NCBI RefSeq assembly: GCF_008831125.1
Contig: NZ_WBKA01000005.1
Coordinates: 1-54,805 of the forward strand
Direction: 5' to 3'
DNA: 54,805 nt
Origin: Pseudoclavibacter caeni
Lineage (GTDB): Bacteria > Actinomycetota > Actinomycetes > Actinomycetales > Microbacteriaceae
Shown here: one piece after another, positions 7,121-15,218 of the stretch
Position numbering within the stretch: position 1 is the stretch's first letter
Layout of the letters: each line of letters starts with the position of its first letter
The notes under the pieces: generated by a model
What the model was told of the DNA's origin: nothing
Databases searched by the model: none
What the model saw: the letters and a program-made list of their open reading frames with translations, nothing else
Made by a program: the position numbers and the translations under genes

Positions 7121-7924
7121 TCATCCCCGTGAGCCAGGCGCCGCGTCCGCGAGACCCATCAGCGCCAGCACGCGCTCGGCGATGATCTCGTTGCCGGCGG
7201 GGTTCGGGTGGTCCCCGTCGGGCAGGATCCACTCCGGATGACCGGTCATCGGCTCGCCCACGTCCAGGTAGTGGCCACCGATGCGGTCGACCGCGTCATG
7301 CACGTCGTCGCCGATCATCACGAGCTCCTCGGGCGGTTCGGCGGCGTTCCAGAACGGGGAGACCGCGTAGACCGCGGCGTGCGGCCATCGGTCGCGCAGG
7401 TCGCGGTAGAAGGCTGTCACGGCGTCCGCCCGGTCGCCCTGCTCGGCCCAGGCCGGCACGTCGTTGCCGCCGCCGGTGACGAGCACCACGTCGTAGTCCG
7501 CGTCAGGCAGGTCGTCGAGCACCTCCTGGTAGGTCGGGCGCACGCCGTCGCCGACGGGCATCTCGGTGACGTAACCCGTACCGCCGAGAGCGACGTTCTC
7601 CTCGTTCCAGCCGAGGCGGTCGGCGATGAGCGTAGAGAACCGGTCGGCGGGGTCTTCGAGCACCTCGCCGGAAGTGTACGAGTCGCCGATGACGAGCATG
7701 CGTGTGGCGGCCGTCCCGCCGCCGGTGTCGGAGGCCACGGCGGGTACGGGGTCGAGTGTCGCTGGGTCAGCCACCGCACCGGCTCCCGCCGCGGGCGCGC
7801 CGGTCGCGCGCAGGGCGGTCAGCCGGTCGGCCGCGAACCAGCCGAGGCCTGCGACCGCGATCAGCAGCGTCACGATCGCGAGCCCGGCGATGCGGGTGCT
7901 GCGGGCTGACCTTCGGGGTGTCAC
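7121..7924 (-). CDS. SGNH/GDSL-type hydrolase, membrane-anchored
   Basis: This is an extracytoplasmic esterase-like protein. A basic start (TPRRSARSTR) and one hydrophobic segment (IAGLAIVTLLIAVAGLGWFAA, about 11-31) form a signal anchor. An Ala/Pro linker follows. The SGNH fold begins at MLVIGDSYTSGE (block I, nucleophile Ser in GDSYTSG). Block II is LGGTGYVTE, block III VTGGGNDVP (Asn), and block V DGDHPNPAGNEIIAERVL (Asp and His). All four signature residues are present. The start is taken at a GTG (267 residues) because the anchor begins there; no good ribosome-binding site is visible, so it is uncertain. The substrate is unknown; relatives deacetylate or hydrolyse cell-surface polysaccharides and lipids. 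Confidence 0.85.
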   Translation of the reverse strand: MTPRRSARSTRIAGLAIVTLLIAVAGLGWFAADRLTALRATGAPAAGAGAVADPATLDPVPAVASDTGGGTAATRMLVIGDSYTSGEVLEDPADRFSTLIADRLGWNEENVALGGTGYVTEMPVGDGVRPTYQEVLDDLPDADYDVVLVTGGGNDVPAWAEQGDRADAVTAFYRDLRDRWPHAAVYAVSPFWNAAEPPEELVMIGDDVHDAVDRIGGHYLDVGEPMTGHPEWILPDGDHPNPAGNEIIAERVLALMGLADAAPGSRG

Positions 7925-7964
7925 ATGGCGCAGGGTACTCCGAAGCCGGGGTGGCGGGAAAGCA

Positions 7965-8876
7965 TCAGGCGTCTCGCTCCGGCACGTGCTCCGCGGCTCG
8001 GTGCACGCGGACCACCTGCGGATGGTGCCGGGAGATGACGAACACGCCCGCGACGCCCAGCGCACCGGTGACGATGAACGGAGCGAGCATCCACAGCGGG
8101 GCCGAGGTGGCCTCCTCGAGTACGGTCATGCCGACGATCACCGCGACGAGCGGGTCGATCACCGTCAGCCCGGCCATGACGAGATCTGGCGGGCCGGACG
8201 CGTGGGCGTTCTGCACGAACCAGGAGCCGAGGCCCGCCGCGCACAGGAGTGCCGCCGCACCGATCAGCGTCAGCCAGCCGAGCTCGTGCTGCAGCAGCCG
8301 AGCGATGACGACCTTCGCGAGCGTGGAGACGAACGCGAAGAGCACGCCGGCGCCGATGATGTAGGCGATGGCGCGCATCCGCCGGCCGAACACGGCGAAC
8401 AGCGCCGCGCACGTCACGATCACTGCCCCGGCCAGGGCGAGCACCGCCTCCAGCCGCTGGTCGGTGACCGGATGGTCCTCGGCGACGGTCGCGGCGAGCA
8501 GCACGAACGCGCCGATGCCCGTCATGCACATGAGCACCCCGGTGAGCACGGCCTGGCCGACGCGCATGTGTGTGAGCCGGGCGTTGAGGTAGGTCGTGAT
8601 GATCAGCGCGATGATGCCGACCGGCTGCACGACCATGATCGGGGCCAGCGACAGCGCCGTCACCTGCAGCACGACGGAGAGGCCGAGCAGCAGGGTGCCT
8701 CCGATCCACTGGCCGCTGTGCAGCAGGCCCAGCAGCTGCGCGAGGCTGAACCCTCCTCCGCCCGAGTCGGAGACCGTCTTGTCCGTGCGGGCCACGCCCG
8801 AGCTCTGCAGCTGCGTGCCGATCGCCATCGACACGGCGCCGACGGCGGCGATCAGGATCGCGAGGGCATGGGTCAC
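7965..8876 (-). CDS. DMT/NIPA-like multispanning membrane transporter
   Basis: This is an integral membrane protein of 303 residues with about nine hydrophobic helices, starting ALAILIAAVGAVSMAIGTQLQ, then GTLLLGLSVVLQVTALSLAPIMVVQPVGIIALIITTYLN, LTGVLMCMTGIGAFVLLA, and later AGVLFAFVSTLAKVVIARLL and MAGLTVIDPLVAVIVGMTVLEEATSAP. The two-fold internal pattern and VQPVGI/IDPLVAV pairs fit the EamA/DMT superfamily, with most likeness to DMT proteins related to NIPA magnesium transporters. The substrate cannot be told. Start: GTG at 8876, the first start after a stop-free but unlikely N-terminal stretch; only a weak GAAG lies ahead. It is divergent from def, with 69 bases between them. Confidence 0.82.
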   Translation of the reverse strand: MTHALAILIAAVGAVSMAIGTQLQSSGVARTDKTVSDSGGGGFSLAQLLGLLHSGQWIGGTLLLGLSVVLQVTALSLAPIMVVQPVGIIALIITTYLNARLTHMRVGQAVLTGVLMCMTGIGAFVLLAATVAEDHPVTDQRLEAVLALAGAVIVTCAALFAVFGRRMRAIAYIIGAGVLFAFVSTLAKVVIARLLQHELGWLTLIGAAALLCAAGLGSWFVQNAHASGPPDLVMAGLTVIDPLVAVIVGMTVLEEATSAPLWMLAPFIVTGALGVAGVFVISRHHPQVVRVHRAAEHVPERDA

Positions 8877-8945
8877 AGTGGCTTCCGTTCGAGTCTGGGT
8901 GCCTCCATGGTATCCGCCCCCGGAGGAAGGGCGGATAATCGTTGC

Positions 8946-9509
8946 ATGACGATTCTTCCCATCACCATCACCGGGGAGCCCGTGCTCCACCGGGGCAACC
9001 AGCCCGTCACCGTCTTCGACGACCGCCTGCGCACGCTCGCGGCCGACATGCTCGAGACGATGGACGCGGCCCCGGGCGTGGGCCTCGCCGCCCCGCAGGT
9101 CGGCGTCGACGCACGCATGTTCGTCTACGGCTGGACGGATGAAGAAGACGTCGAGCACCGCGGCGTGGCGGTGAACCCCGAGCTGTGGATCATGCCGGCC
9201 CCGGCCGGCCCCCTCGACGAGGACGACGACGAGGGCTGCCTGTCGGTGCCGGGCGCCCGCTACCCCACCCGGCGCTCCCGCCACGCGCTGCTCAAGGCGC
9301 AGGACGAGCACGGCCGGCACTACGAGCTGCGCGCCGATGGATGGCTCGCCCGCATCCTTCAGCATGAGTACGACCACCTCGACGGGGTGCTGTACGTCGA
9401 CCGTCTCGAGGACCCCCACGCCTACGCCGCGCACAAGTACATCCGCAAGCACCACTGGGGGAAGCCGGGACTGACCTGGACCCCGGGCGTGGACGACATC
9501 GTCGCCTGA
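8946..9509 (+). CDS. def: Peptide deformylase
   Basis: It removes the formyl group from the N-terminal Met of new proteins at the ribosome exit. All three metal-site motifs are seen: GVGLAAPQVGV (44-53), EGCLSVPG (96-103; metal ligand Cys98) and HEYDHLDG (140-147; two His ligands and catalytic Glu). Length (187 residues) is normal for actinobacterial type I enzymes. The C-terminus (HKYIRKHHWGKPGLTWTPGVDDI) is a longer tail common in high-GC Gram-positives. An unusual CAU tRNA follows about 170 bases downstream on the other strand. fmt is not in the window. Confidence 0.95.
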   Translation: MTILPITITGEPVLHRGNQPVTVFDDRLRTLAADMLETMDAAPGVGLAAPQVGVDARMFVYGWTDEEDVEHRGVAVNPELWIMPAPAGPLDEDDDEGCLSVPGARYPTRRSRHALLKAQDEHGRHYELRADGWLARILQHEYDHLDGVLYVDRLEDPHAYAAHKYIRKHHWGKPGLTWTPGVDDIVA

Positions 9510-9679
9510 GAGAGCCGGCGACACGGTGACGCGATCACGTGGGCCGGGCTGCGCCGGGCCGGGACGATCCGGCGACTCGAGACCTGAACCGGGCCGACGG
9601 CACGAGGCCTGAAGCAGTCGGCGCGTCGGGTGGGCAGGCTGCGGCACGGGTCCTGGTCACCGTCCCGTACCTCGGCGGG

Positions 9680-9764
9680 TGGACGCGGTGGCAGGATTCG
9701 AACCTGCGGTGGCTCGCGCGACGGGATATGAGACCGTCCCCTTCGTCCGCTTGGATACACCGCG
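9680..9764 (-). tRNA. Atypical long-variable-arm tRNA with CAU anticodon
   Basis: The minus strand folds as a tRNA. The acceptor is CGCGGTG (9764-9758) with CACCGCG (9690-9684), a perfect 7-bp match. The discriminator is U and an encoded CCA follows. The T arm GCAGG-TTCGAAT-CCTGC is perfect. The D arm has UCC/GGG with AAGCGGACGAA containing the GG pair. The anticodon arm ACGGT-CTCATAT-CCCGT gives C32-U33-CAU-A37 but with a U31-C39 mismatch. The variable region is 13 nt and can form a small GC hairpin with a GCGA loop. This is type II architecture (like Tyr/Leu/Ser tRNA) yet CAU is a Met or Ile2 anticodon, both of which are normally type I. It could be a functional odd tRNA or a decayed one. 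Confidence 0.7.
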
Positions 9765-9874
9765 ACGGTCGCCGACCGCGCTGCTCGCGGCGGCGATGAC
9801 CCGAGACTACGGAGCCCGCAGGCGCGGCCCCGGCACTGTGACGAACTCTGACATCGGGCGCGTCTGCGGCCGTG

Positions 9875-10234
9875 TCAGCGCATCAGCATCCATCCCGCCT
9901 CGGCGAGCACCGCGATGGTGAGTGCCCACACCATGATCCGGATCGTCCGTGCCACGCCCGGAGAGGCGAGGCGGCGCAACAGGATCAGCACCATGGTCAG
10001 CGCCGCGACCACGATGCCGCTGAACAGCGCGAGCAGACCGAGTCGGGTGATGAGCTCGCTCGCGGCGAGCTGGTCGATCGATCCGGCCATGGTCTGGCCG
10101 CCGGTCTGCAGCAGGGCCGTGGGCGCGTCAGTCGCGGAGAGCACGAGCAGCGCCGCGCCGACGACCTCCAGCAGCGCGGCGAGCGCATGATGGACGAGAT
10201 CGGAGACCGGGACGCGACGCATGGCTGCAGCCAT
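9875..10234 (-). CDS. Small hypothetical membrane protein
   Basis: The 119-residue product has three hydrophobic helices: HHALAALLEVVGAALLVLSA (about 15-34), LGLLALFSGIVVAALTMVLILL (65-86) and IRIMVWALTIAVLAEAGWMLM (97-118). Between the first two is a polar stretch (QTGGQTMAGSIDQLAASELI). No cysteines or catalytic motif are visible. I do not recognise the family. The start is the first ATG; a second in-frame ATG is 12 bases on (MRRVP), and neither has a good ribosome-binding site. It lies between two tRNA genes on the same strand. The helix pattern and codon use support a real gene; the function is unknown. Confidence 0.55.
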   Translation of the reverse strand: MAAAMRRVPVSDLVHHALAALLEVVGAALLVLSATDAPTALLQTGGQTMAGSIDQLAASELITRLGLLALFSGIVVAALTMVLILLRRLASPGVARTIRIMVWALTIAVLAEAGWMLMR

Positions 10235-10507
10235 GCGGGGCTGACGCGCCAGCGGAATCTGGTGGAATCGACGTGAGAACCCGGTGTGGCCCGGGCGTGT
10301 CTAGTCACCGTTTCCGGGTCGATTCGAGGCGTTTACCAGTCGATTCCGACACTCTCGGACACCGTCACGAGAACGTTTTAGTCAATTCTTAGTCAGCAGC
10401 CGGTCGAACACCGTCTCGGAGCCCCTCCTCTTCTGCTGGATGGCGGCTTCCGCCGGCGATCGCCGACGGTGCCGAGATCCGCATGATCCCGGGGAGAGAG
10501 GGGCATG
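10235..10507. other. Intergenic stretch without a supported gene
   Basis: Together with the terminator this forms a gap of about 310 bases between the small membrane gene and tRNA-Asn. It includes an AT-richer patch (10371-10395). TTGACT on the minus strand at 10385-10380 has no matching -10 box at normal spacing. No duplicated tRNA end that would mark an integration site is seen. Confidence 0.4.
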
Positions 10508-10548
10508 AGAAAAGCCCCTGCCGGGATGATTCGACCAGCTGGGGCTTG
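10508..10548 (-). terminator. Rho-independent terminator after tRNA-Asn
   Basis: On the minus strand AAGCCCC pairs with GGGGCTT across a loop of about 24 bases that can fold further, and is followed by TTTTCTC. It begins right after the tRNA 3' end. Confidence 0.75.
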
Positions 10549-10621
<73 letters not shown>

Positions 10622-10819
10622 ATGTTCCTTGCGGCAACCTCTGTATGATACCAAGTCGTTCCACGGATGCCAAAACCGGCCCGTCGGGCGTGTCGTGCTG
10701 CGGTGCTCCGGGACGTCGCGCGACGCCCGACGTCACACGGTGCCAGAATGCTCGTGGGGGCGTCGAGCCCGGCCGACATCTGGTCAGGGCGCGCCCGCAG
10801 CGGGACTGGAGGCTGATCG

Positions 10820-11473
10820 ATGATGGCGGATGACCTGACGGGACGACTCGAGTCAGAGGAGGATCCCCTCGCGATCGTGTTCGTCGTCGACGCGGAGAAG
10901 ACCCCGGACGGGCGTCTGCGCGTCGGACGCGAGGATCTGTTCGACGCGGCCGCCCTCGGACTCATGCGGCTGCTGCGCGACGAACGCGACGAGGTCGTCG
11001 ACCGGATCGCCCTGTGGCGAGACGAGGCCATCCGCAAGATCGTCAAACGCGCTCGCGGCGCGGCCTGGCACCGGGCACTCGCGGTCGAGCATCCGCACGT
11101 CGTGGCGCACGTCGGCGATGCCAGCGTGATGGTGCTCGCCCCGCTGCGACCCTCTGAGCAGCCGCGGGCGATCCGCGAGGCGCAGGTCTCCGGGCTGCAG
11201 GCGGAGCCCTCGGGGCGTCCCGCCCGGCACGGTGCGCTGACCGTGCACGTCGACGAGGCCCTGCACATGTCGACGGGCAAGACGATCGCGCAGCTGGGGC
11301 ATGCGGTGCAGCTGTTCGCCGAGCGGCGGACGCTGCGCGCCGAGCGGTGGATCACCAGCGGCTGCGCCGTGCGCGTGGTCCCCGGCATCCCGGCCGGGCC
11401 GCATGCGGTCGAGGTGCGCGACGCGGGATTCACCGAGGTGCCGTCCGGGTCGCTGACCGCCGTGATCCTCTGA
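10820..11473 (+). CDS. PTH2-type peptidyl-tRNA hydrolase-like protein
   Basis: The C-terminal part (about 140-217) has the PTH2 core: HMSTGKTIAQLGHAVQLF (150-166, matching the GKxxAQxxHA helix that holds the catalytic Lys and His region), a Trp-containing segment with SGCAVRVVPG, and VEVRDAGFTEVPSGSLTAVIL (the DAGxTxxxxGS-type ending). PTH2 enzymes free tRNA from stalled peptidyl-tRNA. The first 140 residues are an extra domain (DPLAIVFVVDAEK, a helix-rich middle, VMVLAPLRPSEQ) not found in archaeal PTH2, which is about 115-120 residues. Start: the first of two adjacent ATG codons with GGAGG eight bases upstream. It stands alone on the plus strand. Activity is inferred; the bacterial main enzyme is usually Pth1, not seen here. 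Confidence 0.78.
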   Translation: MMADDLTGRLESEEDPLAIVFVVDAEKTPDGRLRVGREDLFDAAALGLMRLLRDERDEVVDRIALWRDEAIRKIVKRARGAAWHRALAVEHPHVVAHVGDASVMVLAPLRPSEQPRAIREAQVSGLQAEPSGRPARHGALTVHVDEALHMSTGKTIAQLGHAVQLFAERRTLRAERWITSGCAVRVVPGIPAGPHAVEVRDAGFTEVPSGSLTAVIL

Positions 11474-11538
11474 CCTGAACGGCCCGGTCGGTCGCCGGGA
11501 TGGGGCGACCGTTGGGCCGTTCGTCGCGTTGGCGTGGC

Positions 11539-11997
11539 TCAGAGCGTCATGCGGGCGATCACGTCGCCGTAGGGGGTCTCCCCGACCGGCTCGAACCCGA
11601 TGCGGGTGAAGAACGGGCCGGGGCCGTCCTCCCCCGGCTCGTAGTGCACGTACAGCTCATCGTACCCGCGGGCGCGCGCCTCGTCGGCGAGCGCGTCGGC
11701 GGCGAAGCGGCCGATGCCGCGACCCTGTCCCTCGGCGTCGACGAGGATGCGCCACAGCGCGGCCCGGAATTCGGGGGCCTCGGCGTTCGGGTCGAAGTGC
11801 CCGTGGATGAACGCGACGACCTCGTCGGTGTCGTCGTCGACGATGACCCGCTGCCAGGCGGTCGACGGGTCGATCACGGAGGCGGCCGCGGAGTACGTGA
11901 CCGGCGCGATGAACTGGGCCTGCCCCGGCTTCAGGGAGAGGTCGTTCGCCGCGATGATGTACTTGGCGTTCAGTTCGGCGAGTCGCAGGTTCGTCAT
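11539..11997 (-). CDS. GNAT-family N-acetyltransferase
   Basis: The 152-residue product is a single GNAT domain. Motif A (acetyl-CoA pyrophosphate loop) is GQGRGIGRFAADALADEARARG (about 91-112). It is preceded by the beta-4 strand AALWRILVDAE and followed by the family's motif B region YVHYEPGEDGPGPFFTRIGFEPVG, where FFTRIGF is the usual Y/F-F-x-x-x-GF signature. The N-terminus (NAKYIIAANDLSLKPGQAQFIAPVTYSAA) resembles spermine/spermidine-type acetyltransferases, where the first strand reads similarly, so polyamine or small-amine acetylation is a possible role but not shown. It is a single gene, opposite in direction to the PTH2 gene before it, with 65 bases between the two stops. Confidence 0.87.
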   Translation of the reverse strand: MTNLRLAELNAKYIIAANDLSLKPGQAQFIAPVTYSAAASVIDPSTAWQRVIVDDDTDEVVAFIHGHFDPNAEAPEFRAALWRILVDAEGQGRGIGRFAADALADEARARGYDELYVHYEPGEDGPGPFFTRIGFEPVGETPYGDVIARMTL

Positions 11998-12088
11998 GCC
12001 CGCATCCTATCCGGGGCACGGCTGGTGCCGGCGAATCGCATACGAGGGAATCCGTCAGCGTCTCACCCGGTTGCCTCGGCCCAACCGG

Positions 12089-13015
12089 TCAGTAGCCGGC
12101 CTGCTGATCGACGATGCCCTCCCACTCCATGGGGCGGCCCAGGTGCTCCTGCTTGAGGAACACCTTCGCGTTGTGGGTGATCCGGGCCGACAGCGGCCCC
12201 TCGGCCATCGCCCACGTGTTCGCGGTGTGCGGGGTGATGAGGATGTTGCCGGCCGTCCACAGCGGGTGGTCGTCGGGCAGCGGCTCCGGCTCGGTCACGT
12301 CGACGGCGGCGCCGGCGATCTGCCCGGTGCGCAGCGCGTGGTCCAGGGCATCCGTGTCGATGTGGGGGCCGCGGGCGATGTTCACCACGACGGCGTCGTC
12401 GGGCAGCGCGGCGAACTCCGCGGCGCCGAGCAGGTGGCGGGTGTCGCCGGTGAGCGCGGCGGCGAGGATGACCACGTCGAACGAGCCGAGGTCGGCGCGG
12501 AACGCGTCGACGTCGATGACGCGCTCGGCACCCTCGACGGGCTGCTGCCGTCGACGCACGACGGTGGTGCGGGTACGGAACGGCTGCAGCAGTCGCACGA
12601 TGGCCCGGCCGATGCCGCCGGCGCCGACGACGGCGACGCGCAGGCCGAACAAGGAGCGGCCGGCCTGGCTGCTCCAGCTGGTGCGGCGGGCGAAGACGGG
12701 CAGCTGGCGCAGGGCGGCGAGGGTCAGCGCGAGGGCGTGCTCGGCGACCGGCTCGTCATAGGCACCCTTCGCGGAGGTGAACACGACGTCGTCGCGGCCG
12801 AACAGCGGGATGAACGCGTCGACGCCCGCGAACGGCAGCTGCACCCAGCGGATGCGCGGGTGGGCGTCGAGCACCTCGGCGAGGGCGTCCGGGGTCCTGG
12901 GATCGAGCCAGACGACGCCCGTGGTGGCCTCGGAGAGCGGCTGGGGCTGGACCCCGGCGGCCTCGACGGCCTTCACATAGGTGGGCAGGGGCTTGGGCAG
13001 CACGGCGATCGACAA
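12089..13015 (-). CDS. D-isomer-specific 2-hydroxyacid dehydrogenase family protein
   Basis: This is an NAD(P)-dependent reductase of 2-keto acids, 308 residues. The nucleotide-binding loop is FGLRVAVVGAGGIGRAIVRLLQPF. The catalytic triad of the family is present: Arg in VVVNIARGPHIDTDAL, Glu in VDVTEPEPLPDDHPLW, and His in ILITPHTANTW. The N-terminal half is divergent (SIAVLPKPLPTYVKAVEAAG). Start: TTG at 13015 with AGAGGAG five bases upstream; the open frame extends further upstream but that part is Arg/His-rich and unlike the family. It follows dnaG on the same strand after 114 bases. The substrate cannot be told from sequence. Confidence 0.88.
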   Translation of the reverse strand: MSIAVLPKPLPTYVKAVEAAGVQPQPLSEATTGVVWLDPRTPDALAEVLDAHPRIRWVQLPFAGVDAFIPLFGRDDVVFTSAKGAYDEPVAEHALALTLAALRQLPVFARRTSWSSQAGRSLFGLRVAVVGAGGIGRAIVRLLQPFRTRTTVVRRRQQPVEGAERVIDVDAFRADLGSFDVVILAAALTGDTRHLLGAAEFAALPDDAVVVNIARGPHIDTDALDHALRTGQIAGAAVDVTEPEPLPDDHPLWTAGNILITPHTANTWAMAEGPLSARITHNAKVFLKQEHLGRPMEWEGIVDQQAGY

Positions 13016-13129
13016 TGGGGCTCCTCTGGATCGGTCCGCCTCGTGCGAGGCGACCCCGGGGTGAGGCCCGTGGGACGTCCGGCGGCGCTGCGAGACGGCT
13101 GACGCGCCGACGGCCGTCGGCACGGGCGC

Positions 13130-15091
13130 TCAGGAGATCGTCTCCCGCAGGGCGCGGCGCTCCCGCTCCAGATCCACGAGCATCCGCTGGACGCCGCGGA
13201 CCTGTTCGGGCGGCGCCACGCGCGCGCCACGCGACAGTCTACCGAGCAGCTCGCGGATGCGTTGATCGAGTCGGTCGATGACATACCGGGTGAGCACCTC
13301 GGTCGCCCAGGCCCTGGCCTCGTCGCCGGTGGTCACCGGCAGGTCGGCCACGCCGAGCTCCGCGGCGAGCGGTCGAAGCGGCTCCGGCAGTGCCTCGCTC
13401 ACGCGCTCCAGCCGGTCGCGGGCCTCCTGGTAGCGCGGCACGGCGTACAGCGCCCGCAGCACCTCGCGCAGCCGCGGCTCGTTGACGGGCAGCTGCTCGA
13501 CCCGCTCCCGCAGCTCCGCCGGCGGCAGGTCGGGCACCTGCAGCAGCACCTGGACGACCTGGACCTCCCGGCGGGCCTGCGGTGACCCGGCCGGCAGGTC
13601 CGCCAGGCGCACCGGCGGCTGCGGGGCGGGCGTCGGCGTGGCATCCCCGGGCGAGGCGAGCGAGCTGGCGGCAGCGGCGGCCGGGCCGGTGCCGGCGGGG
13701 CGGCCGTCCGACGGGACGACGTGCCGGGCGCGTGGCGCGGACCGGTCGGCAAGGGCGTCCTCGCGGGGACGCCTGCCCGCCTGGGTCACCGCCCGGGTCG
13801 CCTCGGCCGGATCGACCCCGACGAGACCGGCGAGCACGCGCGTGTACCCGGGGCGCAGCGCCTGGTCGCGGATGTCGGCGACGATGGGCGCCGCCTGGCG
13901 CAGCGCCTGCACGCGTCCCTCGACCGTGTCGAGGTCGAAGCGGGAGACGACCTGGCGCATCGCGAACTCGAACAGCGGCGTCTTCGCCTCGACCATCGAG
14001 CGCACCGCCTGGTCACCGCGCTCCTGGCGGAGGTCCGAGGGGTCGAGCCCGTCCGGGGCGATCGCGATGTACGTCTGGGCGACGAACCGGCGCTCCTCGG
14101 CGAACGCGCGCAGCGCGGCCTTCTGCCCCGCCGCGTCGGGGTCGAAGGTGAAGATCACCTCGGCCGGGCGGGAGGCGTCGTCGCCCAGGATGCGGCGGAT
14201 GACCTCGATGTGTCCCGGCCCGAACGCGGTGCCGCAGGTGGCCACCGCGGTCTCCACACCGGCCATGTGACAGGCCATCACGTCCGTGTACCCCTCCACG
14301 ACGACGACCTGGCGGCTGCGGGCGATCGCACGCTTGGCGAGGTCGAGTCCGTAGAGCACCCGGGCCTTGTGGTAGACGGCGGTCTCGGGCGTGTTGAGGT
14401 ATTTCGGGCCCTCGTCATCCTCGTACAGGCGGCGGGCGCCGAACCCGATCGTGCGTCCGGTGACATCGACGATCGGCCACACCAGGCGCCCCCGGAACCG
14501 GTCGTAGGCGCCGCGTCGTCCGTGCGAGGCGAGCCCTGCGGCGACGAGCTCGTCGTCGGAGAACCCCCGGCCGCGCAGGTGATCGCGCAGGCCGTTCCAG
14601 CCGCGCGGCGCGTAGCCGACCCCGAACCGGGCCGCCGCGTCCGAGCCGAAGTGGCGGCGCAGCAGCTCCTCACGGGCGGGGCGCGCCTCGGAAGTGCCCA
14701 TCTGGGCGGCGAACCAGTGGCGGGCGGCCTCGTTCGCCTCGAGGATGCGGGCCCGCTGCCCCTGCGCCTCGCGGTCCGGGCCGCCGTCCTCGTAGTGCAG
14801 CTGGTAACCGATGCGCCCGGCGAGCTGCTCGACGGCCTCGGCGAAGGTGACGTGCTCCATCTTCTGCAGGAACGTGAACACGTCGCCGCCCTCGCCGCAG
14901 CCGAAGCAGTGGTAGTAGCCGAGCTGCGGGCGCACGTGGAACGAGGGGGTGCGCTCGTCGTGGAACGGGCACAGGCCCTTCAGCGAGCCGATGCCGGCCG
15001 ACTTGAGGGTCACGTACTGCCCGACGATCTCGGCGATGTCGGTGCGGGAGCGGATCGCGTCGATGTCTGCGCGCGTGATCCGTCCGGCCAT
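13130..15091 (-). CDS. dnaG: DNA primase
   Basis: It makes RNA primers for replication. Domains seen in 653 residues: a CHC2 zinc ribbon (CPFHDERTPSFHVRPQLGYYHCFGCGEGGDVF, about 40-71); the RNA polymerase core; a TOPRIM part with VVVVEGYTDVMACHMAGV (catalytic Glu) and FTFDPDAAGQKAALRAF (Asp pair); and a C-terminal DnaB-binding helical region (about 515-653). Before it is a low-complexity Ala/Pro linker (PSDGRPAGTGPAAAAASSLASPGDATPTPAPQPP shortened here to its composition). Start: ATG at 15091; the upstream in-frame extension is not primase-like. Many actinobacteria keep dgt next to dnaG, as here with one gene between. Confidence 0.95.
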   Translation of the reverse strand: MAGRITRADIDAIRSRTDIAEIVGQYVTLKSAGIGSLKGLCPFHDERTPSFHVRPQLGYYHCFGCGEGGDVFTFLQKMEHVTFAEAVEQLAGRIGYQLHYEDGGPDREAQGQRARILEANEAARHWFAAQMGTSEARPAREELLRRHFGSDAAARFGVGYAPRGWNGLRDHLRGRGFSDDELVAAGLASHGRRGAYDRFRGRLVWPIVDVTGRTIGFGARRLYEDDEGPKYLNTPETAVYHKARVLYGLDLAKRAIARSRQVVVVEGYTDVMACHMAGVETAVATCGTAFGPGHIEVIRRILGDDASRPAEVIFTFDPDAAGQKAALRAFAEERRFVAQTYIAIAPDGLDPSDLRQERGDQAVRSMVEAKTPLFEFAMRQVVSRFDLDTVEGRVQALRQAAPIVADIRDQALRPGYTRVLAGLVGVDPAEATRAVTQAGRRPREDALADRSAPRARHVVPSDGRPAGTGPAAAAASSLASPGDATPTPAPQPPVRLADLPAGSPQARREVQVVQVLLQVPDLPPAELRERVEQLPVNEPRLREVLRALYAVPRYQEARDRLERVSEALPEPLRPLAAELGVADLPVTTGDEARAWATEVLTRYVIDRLDQRIRELLGRLSRGARVAPPEQVRGVQRMLVDLERERRALRETIS

Positions 15092-15218
15092 GGCGTCCAG
15101 TGTAGGCGGCGGCGCCGGGCGGCGCCGGACGCCGCCGTGCCGCCCGGCATGCCGGGGCTGGCGCCGGGGGGCTTCGGATGCTGGCAGGGCGTCACCGGGG
15201 TCTGGCAGACTGTCGGCC

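Noticed and set aside
9680-9764. Reading the odd tRNA as selenocysteine tRNA (UCA)
   Set aside because: UCA occurs in the loop but would leave C at position 33, and the acceptor is 7 bp without the long D stem and long variable arm of tRNA-Sec.
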